Below, piece after piece: positions 45,901-54,900 of a stretch of 64,000 nt of DNA (its first letter is position 1; each line of letters starts with the position of its first letter). The notes under the pieces were generated by a model. The model had not been told where the DNA came from. It saw only the letters and a list, made by a program, of their open reading frames with translations, and did not search any database. Source of the DNA: Tenrec ecaudatus (taxonomy: Eukaryota > Chordata > Mammalia > Afrosoricida > Tenrecidae); the NCBI RefSeq assembly GCF_050624435.1, contig NC_134535.1:74396494-74460493 (forward strand). Reading direction: 5' to 3'. Position numbers and translations under genes: made by a program.

Positions 45901-48900
45901 GGCAAATGAATTTTTTAAAGTATGTTCTCGTTGAGAGAGTAGGATTATGCGAGCAGGATCTCTGGGAGACCAGATGCAAGGCACTCAGCTTACTGTCTGT
46001 ACCTAAGTAACACGATGGTCATCGGTGCCGGCGAGGCAGGTTGGCTCATGGCAGCAGAAGGAAGCACTGCCCGCCTGGTGTCCTGCGTCCTCCTCTCAAC
46101 TCTCCCCATGCAGCCACTGTGCGGATCTACCTTGTTAAGGCTCTTCTTCTTTCTTACGGATCCTTTGCAAAGCGTGGTGTCCTTTTTCTGGGGACTAGTC
46201 CCTGCTGATAACATGTCCTGCCATCCTTGCGTCTAGGGATCGTGCTAGCTATACTTCTCCCAAGACCGAGCTGTTTGTTTCAGGCAGTCAGCTCATGGTG
46301 TATTCTGCGTTCTTCACCAGTACTGCGGTTCCTGGCCTCGCATCTTCTCTGGTCCCCTCGTTCACAGGCCAGCTCTCACTGCATGCGAGGGGATGGAGAA
46401 TACCACGCCTTGGGGCAGGCTCTCCTCATCTTAAAAGTGACCAGTTTACAATAGCAGCTTGTCCTGGTTAATGACTGTTTGTAATATTTGGTAATCACAT
46501 TTTAGAGAAATAAAGACTGCCTTATTCCTTCTTTCATCCTAGTTTCTTCCTCACTCAGTCTGGCGAAGAGTCTAACCTCAAGTTGAAATATGGCCTTTAA
46601 TAAAATTGGCTGGTTTATTTCTTTTAATGAAATGAATGATAATTCTTAGCTTGCTATGTTGTATTCTTACTGTACATAATTCGTGTTTCTTCTCTTTGCA
46701 TCAAGCTGGAGCTGGTGTTCATGTGATCATGCTTCAGGAGTCCAAAGTTTATTATAGTAGCGACCAACAGTTCTGTTACAAAAACGTGCTTGTCCCAAAG
46801 TGGTATGATGTCTGGACACGGATACAGGTAAGAGCACGCGGTATGCATGCCCGTCTGTGATTAGGAAGCACATTGACACATGTTTCTGCCTCACACACAA
46901 TTGCTTGCAACCTTGTTAGGGTTGAGATGATCCTGGATTGTATTTTCATCAGTACCCATGAATGCCTCCGGTGTGCTTCGTCTCTCTTCTCCCTAAAGTA
47001 CTTAAAATGCTCTGAATTTCTAAGCAGACTTTGTGGTAAACGTCTTCCCCTTAGGAGCTGCTCTGTCTCTGTCCCCTTGCCTGTTTCCAACACAATGTGC
47101 TAGCTCTCTTCTCTTTCAAGGCCTATGCCTTCTTTGGGCTGGAAACTGTAAACGTCTCTGACTCGCTGCTCTTAATCTAGCCTGCTTCCAAAGAAGACGT
47201 ATCTGAATCCCTGAGCCTCAGCCATCCCTTGACAGAATGACTTGGATCTCCTTTCTTTCATACCCCCATTAAGTCACCTGGCCAACAGGAGTGTCTGGCT
47301 CTAATGGTGATTGAACAAAATGAGCCTTTTGGAATTGTTGCTGCCGCTGGATAAGCATAGCTACTGACGTGGGCATTTGTTCACATCAGGAACATATGGG
47401 TGGGTTTGTGAGATTGTTTTTTTTCTTTTTCTTTTTTCTAGCCTGATAGAAAAATCATACTCCATTTGGGGCACATTATAAGCAACATTTCTCATAATCA
47501 GTAATTTGTGACAATGGGTTGAACTTCTCAGCCTGTCATTATGGGAAACATTTTCAGTTGTCTGGGGCTGTTTGTGTCTGGCAATTTTCTTAACATCTCA
47601 GACCCTTGTTTTGTACGGTTTTTCATAACTGCCGTATAGATGGTGCTTCAAGCTGGGAAGTTTTCCCCTTGCTTACCCACTCCCCCTTTATGTTCTCGCC
47701 TAATAGTGGCGTCAGCTCACATGAATAAGACATCTAACACCCCCCTCTCCCTACCATGTGCAGTCTGCTCGCCCAATTGTGTTGTAGCCACTGTTTCGCT
47801 GTATGTCTTCTAAGACCGGTGCTAGCACAAACATCGCCATTTACTCCAGGGCGTATCTTTAAAAAGATCGTATCTGTGGAAATTTAGAATTCCTTCTTCC
47901 TTCTTTCTCATCCCAAATTTACTTGTCTTACAGATTCGGATAAATAGTTCCAAACTGGTACAAGTCACCCAGGTGGAGAATGAGGAGAAGCTCAAGGAGC
48001 TGGAGCAGTTCAGTGTCTGGAACTTTTTTGCTTCTTTTTTAAAAGAGAAACTGAATGATACGTATGTTAACGTGGGTCTATACAGCACCAAGACCTGCGT
48101 CCACGTGGAGCTTGTGGAGAAGGACACCAACTACAGTGTCGTTGTGATCCGGAGTAAGTTGTGCTTCTGTGCTGGTGATGGATTCTGTAGTGAGGAAGGA
48201 CTGAGCAAAGAAGTCAGCCCAAAGACAGTTCTGTTTGGGGTTTGATTACAACCTTGAGTACGCCCCTGTTCCAGACAGCTCAGGGAGACTCCACCCCATG
48301 GAAGACCTTTCTTGATTCAAGAATCAAGACTTCCCCTTAAGTCAGTGTGATTACTTCCTAACCTAGAACTGAAAAGATTTAAATTCCCAGTGGAGACTTG
48401 GTGGCGTAGTGGGCTATGCATTGGAATCCCAACTACAAGGTCAGCATTTCAAGCCTACCGGTCATTCTGTGGGAGAAAAATTGGAGGCTCTCTGCTCCCT
48501 TAAAGAGCTACAGCCTCGGAACTCTGCAGGGCCAGTTCCTCTCTACCCTGAGGTATCGGCCCAATGACGGTGAGCTGCTTTCCTTTGGAACCACTTCTCT
48601 ATTGCCCCAGTGCCGCATACACTTCCAGACCAAGGTAGATGTCCTCAAAGGTGCACGTGTGCGTTTGAGAACATGAATGGTTAGATAACGAAAACGGACG
48701 AAAGGCAAAACTGCGTGTTAACCGTTCACAACTAAAAGAAATACGAGGAGACCTGCAAATAAAGCGGACGATCTCTGTGGCTTAGGCTTTTTCAGCGGGT
48801 CTGGGCAGTCTTCCCTGGGAAATGTTCACAGGAGAACTTACTGTCCCTTCAGATTCTGTCCTTATTGTCCTTTCCGATTCTCTCCGACTTTTGGTTTCTC

Positions 48901-51900
48901 TCTGGTTCCTCGCCAGCGTGCTGGGCTGTGAGTAGTAGGGATGTCCCTACACAAAATAGTCACACTTACTCTGCAGTTCTCTGGTTGAAAGAGATTAACC
49001 TAATCTTAGAGTGCTCTGCCTTACTGCTCTCTGTTTGCTGGCCTGCCCCGACTCAACCCCAGAACTCTGTGGGCGGGCCTGGGATACCTCTTTCTGCACA
49101 GCAAAGGGAAGCAGATGGTCTGGCTGCCTAGGAAAGCAGCCACTTGATGGACAGCCGAGGGCCTTGGCCCAGAGTTCTAGGCAAAACCGAGTTCTGTTCC
49201 TTAAGTGACTGAAGGTTTGCAAACCTGAGCGGTAGAGACCCCTTGTGGTGACTGTACGAAGCGCTGCTGGCCCTGGGCCAGACTCCGTCCAGCATGGGCT
49301 TAGTGCCTTCGCATTCCTTGGTCTGCCTACCATCGAGTGAGTCATCTCTGACTCATAGCGCCCCCTGTGGGTTTCCGAGACTGTAGGAACTGTTCACAGG
49401 AGTAGAAAGCCCAGTCCTTCTCCCTCAGAGCTGCTGGTGGTTTCAGACTGCCGACCATGCGGAGCTCAGCCCAACGCGTCATCACTCCACCTCCAAGGCC
49501 CCTTTAGCATACGTCGCCCAGACTAACGTAAGGTCTTTGAGAGAATGCAGGTTCTACAAAGACGGAATTTGACTCTTCCTCTGGAGGGCCCCGACTTGGA
49601 GTGGCACTTGCATTGCTCTTTACGTGTGCTGTTTGCATGTGTCTTCCGATAGCTCCAAACTTCTTAAACTGTGGGTGTGGGACCCCGCACGCTTGAATGG
49701 AGTAGTGACAGCGTTTCGAGTGTGCAGTGACCAAGAGGCAATGCCAAGTCCAACACGTAGTGAATCTGGGCTATCTCTGGCAGGCTTGCCCGTGTTGCAA
49801 ATTACTCAGGCGAGAAGGAGTTGAGAGTGGGGAAAGTGTAAGATGTTCTGCTGTAGCTGACCCAGTAACACCTACATTGCCTTTTATTCTTTTACGCCTT
49901 AAATGGTTTGGTTCTCCAGCTAAACAGAAGTCTTTATTTATTTCAGGGTTTGACCCCAAGCTCTTCCTCGTTTTTCTCCTGGGACTGATGCTATTTTTTT
50001 GTGGAGACCTGCTGAGCCGGTAGGTTGGGAGGCTAGCTTGTGGTATGAGGAGACCCAGACCTGCCCTGCTGTACTTTGATCATGAAGCATTAAGTGTAGC
50101 CATTCGCTGGTCCGTGGCCTTATGACTAGGACATCGTCTGTTTGGAGATTTTTCTTACTGCATTAATGTGTGCTCTGATTTTTGTTTTTATTAATAAGCC
50201 TGGCAATAATGAAATTCCCCTGTTAGATTAATATGTTATGTAATGGGATTCAGCCAGCATGTGAATTTGGACATCACCACCCCGTCCACCACTGGAAATA
50301 AAGCGTTAAGCTCTAGTTTACATAGGCCCATGGGTTGATGAGTTTCATGCTGTTCAGAGGAAAAGAGACACTTTCTAAGTAAGTGTTAAGAGTTTTGTTG
50401 TTATACTTAGTATATTCCATGTATTCATGTCCTGCTTAGCCTATTAAACAGATACATATGAGACTTACCATGTAAAAATAGAAACCGCCAAATAAAGTAC
50501 AAAATTTGAATCAACATTAGCATTAGACGTAAAAGAAGTGTGAAAGTAGTACAGGGACAGTTAGCAGGTGGACATTGAGGCTGGGCTGCTGGGGGTTGCT
50601 CCTTGCTTTGGGGCTCCTGAGAGAAGCTTATGGTGAGGGGACTAGCTGGTAGAAAGCCTGAATAGTAGTAGGGGCCTAGGTTCTAGCCCACATGCTTGGT
50701 TTACCAAGCTGGGCCTTCGGTAAGCAGTTCAGTTCCCCTTTCTATTATCCACTGGGACAATGTTCTTGCCCCTTGGTTTTTCCTGGAGAAGTTGTGCAAT
50801 TCCTCCGAAGAAGATTCTTAGGAAAAACTAGGTAGGAGACATGCTGGTGGTGGTGGGAGGGGGCTAGGAGACTAAGTAGATGTTTATTATTGGGAGATAC
50901 TTATTGGAGGGGGCCTTGTTGATATGAATACTCATCATTTGGCAGCAGCCACATCATACCAGTAGCTCCACTTCTCTCACCTTAGGATTTGGGTGAGGGT
51001 ATGCTCTAATTTGGTACCTTTCCCTATCGTTGGTCTGTATGCTATGTGTCTACACGGCCTGTGTGCTGTATGCCCGGCCATGAAGTACATTTTATCTTTG
51101 TAGAAGCCAGATTTTCTACTATTCCACTGGGATGAGTGTGGGGATCGTGGCCTCTCTCCTGATCATCATTTTCATGCTCTCCAAGTTCATGCCCAGGGTA
51201 AGTAGCAGAAGACTCCTTCGATGCACTGAGGGTGCGCTTGGCCAGCCGAAGGACTCAGCCAGGGACTGCTGGAGCCCCACAGATTCGCATGACGGCTCTT
51301 CCCTGATTCAGACAGATACCTTCCACCCTGCAATGTGGGGCTCAGCTACCCACAAACTCCTCTTTACATGAAGTTCTGCGCTCCGGTGGACTAAAGCCTC
51401 CTTCCTCTTTGTTAATTACACAGCAGGCTTTTAAGTTATTTAGCTTCTCATTATCCCAGTGTTCCTTGCAGACAGTACCAGTTTAAATGTAAAGGACATC
51501 TTTTGAAGAAATACGTTTTTGTGCACTTGGAGTGGGCTGTTTTGTTTTTGTAGATCATTGTTCATTTGCTTCTCTGTGGTAACTTTTTTGCTTTCACTTC
51601 TACTCTCTGTCTTAGAAAAGCCCCATTTACATCCTCCTGGCGGGAGGCTGGTCCTTCTCTCTGTACCTCATTCAACTAGTTTTCAAGAATTTGCAAGATA
51701 TCTGGAGGTGTTACTGGCAGTATCTTTTAAGTAAGTTTTAGTTTTACTGCTAACTTCTCATGTGCTTTGGAAATGTTGATGCGACACAGGTGCTATTGAA
51801 TGATGGATTGCTATAAGATTTGTAAGAGCCCCCAGCCAGTAAAATTATTAATCATAAAAAAATTTCTCATAGGCTGATAAGGCTATTGTTTGCTTATGGG

Positions 51901-54900
51901 AGATAAGCAGCTCAGGTTATTGTGTTAGCTTTCAAACCTGAAAGCCCTTCATGCATTTCTAACCAGTCTACAGACACTCACTCACTGTCTGGGAGGAGAC
52001 TTTTAATTTGTTGGTATTTGTAAGTGCACCTCTCTTTACACAGTAGACTTCATTTTAAACAGCTGGAAATTGATGTTTTAAAAAACATGACATATTAAAT
52101 ATACTGGGGGAACCTTAGGAAGTAAAGGACTCGGTGAATTTAGCCTGAAAAATGAGAATCATTGGCCATTCAGATTGCTTACCCTTGATTGTGTCCTCGA
52201 GAGATGATGCAACTTGTGTCCTCGAGAGATGATGCAGCTCACTTTCATATGTTGGTGCTTTCAATAAACTATCCCAGAAATGTTCAAGTGTATGACGCGA
52301 GGAAACTAGTATTGCTTCTAGGGCTCCAGTGCACACGTGCGCAGGTTTACTGTAAACAAAACATGTTTGAGCACGCCTGCGCAGTCATTGGAGCCAGCAG
52401 TGCACCTGTCTTTGTCTTGTTAGGGTGTCTCCAAGAAAAAGGTCCCGTCGACAATGTCTTCTGACAGAATCTGCTGGGCCAGTTAAATTCAGGGCAGAGA
52501 AGTCAGAGCAGAAGGTTATGGTGATGTTTTTTGCCCACCCCCACCCCTCCAAATAAAAGAGTCATCTTGATGGATTTCTTGAAGAATGCAAGAAATCTTT
52601 ACAGAGACTTCTTAGGAAGAAATTTTAAGAAAATTGAAAACTGCTTAGATTAAAAATAGTCCAGGAAGGTTAACGCTGAAGGTTTCCCCCCCGTGATGAC
52701 AGTTCACCATCTCACTCTTGGAGGGTGGCAAGGCCCGTTCAGGTGCATTTCTCTGGGACACCTCACCTCATCTGCCATACATATAACCCCCGTCTCATCT
52801 TTTCTGCCCTTTTTCTTTTTTTGTTCCTACAACGTCAAGCACAGTTGTCAGGAGCATGCCGTCAGCAGTCCCTTGAGGATGTTAAAACTTCTATTTTGGT
52901 GGGATGATGTGACTAGAGGAACACAGCATCCTTCAGGGACGGTTGAGAGTTGGAAACAACTCCTCACCTTCAGAAGGATATGTCAAGAAACAATAGCTCC
53001 ACATTTGAATTCTTTTGTTTAATGAAGTTTTCTGTGATTTTCCTAACAATACTTTTCGACTCACTTTTGAATCTTAATGTTGCACTTAAACCAAATACAT
53101 CTGGTATGTCATAAAGCATAGACAAATTACAGATATAAATATATCCTACTGCCAGAGGTATGAATCATTGAGTAAGGCTCTTGCTTGATTTCCTGGTCCA
53201 GTGGATGATATAGTGAATTTACTGCTGCTCCCCCTACAAATAACTTTTGCCAGGTCTACAGGATAAGGAATGTCTTCTGATAACTCTTTTTGTAGGCTAC
53301 ATCTTCACAGTTGGATTCATGAGTTTTGCAGTATGTTACAAGTATGGGCCCTTGGAGAATGAACGAAGCATCAACCTGCTGACCTGGGCCTTGCAGCTGA
53401 TGGGCCTGTCTCTCATGTATTCTGGCATCCAGATACCACACATTGCCTTTGCCATTATCGTCATTGCACTGTGCACCAAGAACCTGGAGTACCCTATCCA
53501 GTGGCTGTACATTACCTACAGGTGACCGGAAGGCAGTGTAACTGTACTGACATGTGCAATGGGAGGTATGCAGTTGCAGCAAAAGGATACAGAGGTGTAA
53601 ATCTGGGTGTCTTTGTTAACGAAAGTTATTGTATAATGTTTACAATGATTCTGCTTTTGGTTTGGGGTCTACTCCTTTAGCAGTCTCACCAGGGGTGTTG
53701 GCTAGTCATTTTATGAAATAAGAGCATCTAGTAACTGGTATGTGTTCCTATGACCACCAGGTGGTGCTAGTTATACCACTTTATACCACAGGTCACCTGG
53801 TTTCAGATGATTTTGCGCTGATAATCAGGCAGTCTTGGAATCTTAGCTTTAAGATGTAGCTTGTAGCATGTTACCATGTAGCATTGTAAAAGATGGAAAA
53901 CAGGCCATTGAGGACGTCACCGACGGTTCTTCTCCTGGAGGAGTCAAGGTGTGGTGAACCAAGTTCATGGGCCACGGCCAGAAGCCAGTGTTTTCTTGTT
54001 GTTTTCCATCTACTGGAAACTAAATAAATCTCTTATTGTTTTGTCAAATGAGAGAATTTGTATATATTAGTGAATCATCGTGGCTGCTCTTGACTTGTCA
54101 AGGGCCCATCCTTATTAAAGAGGGCTGAGAAAGGTGGGAGTGATGGATCTTCGTGCTCAGCTCTCTGCCGTGTGGCTGGCTTACTGAAGGGAGCGCGGGG
54201 TAAGGCTGCTTACTGATGAGTGATTCATGATGTTATTTTGACGAGCACAGAAAGATGTGTAAGGCCGCAGAAAAGCCTGTCCTCCCTCGCCTTCTGACAG
54301 AAGAAGAGTACCGGATTCAAGGAGAGGTGGAGACTCGAAAGGCTTTACAGGAACTTCAGGAATATTGTAGAAGCCCAGACTGCCCTGCTTGGAAGACTGT
54401 GTCTCGAATTCAGTCTCCCAAAAGGTAAGCTCTTGGCCACATAAGCCAGGCATTTATCAGGGCAATTAGCCTAGAACTCTAACCGAGTTCATACTGCAGG
54501 ATAGCCATTTTGTCTTACTGACTTGTCCCCTATTAGCCTGGGAGTGGACAAGAGAAAATTAAGTATCAGCAGATGTTTAGTACCAGTCGTAAGGAGCCCT
54601 GACATCAGCTTTGGTTGTACATTGCAGTGGGAAGACTGCAGGACCATGTCAAGTGCTCCCTCTGATAGTCTTCCTTGCTTTCTGAGTGAGCAAGTGTGCA
54701 TTCACCTAGGAGCAAACCGTGCAGTGAATATGTGAAGCTTCACTTTAGAATCTTGGTGGCATAAGCTTTATAGCGCTACAAACATCAATAAGCCTGTAAT
54801 ATCCCACATCTCCCCTTATCGGGACTACAGATGACTGGTGGACCTTTGGGCTCAGCCAGCTGTGAGGATGGCTGGGACTGTGCGGCACTGTCGTTGGGCA

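Noticed and set aside
53754-53766. Near-match to a CTCF core (CCACCAGGTGGTG) in NEMP1 intron 7
   Set aside because: A single motif with one mismatch is too common in a genome to call a site without occupancy or conservation data.
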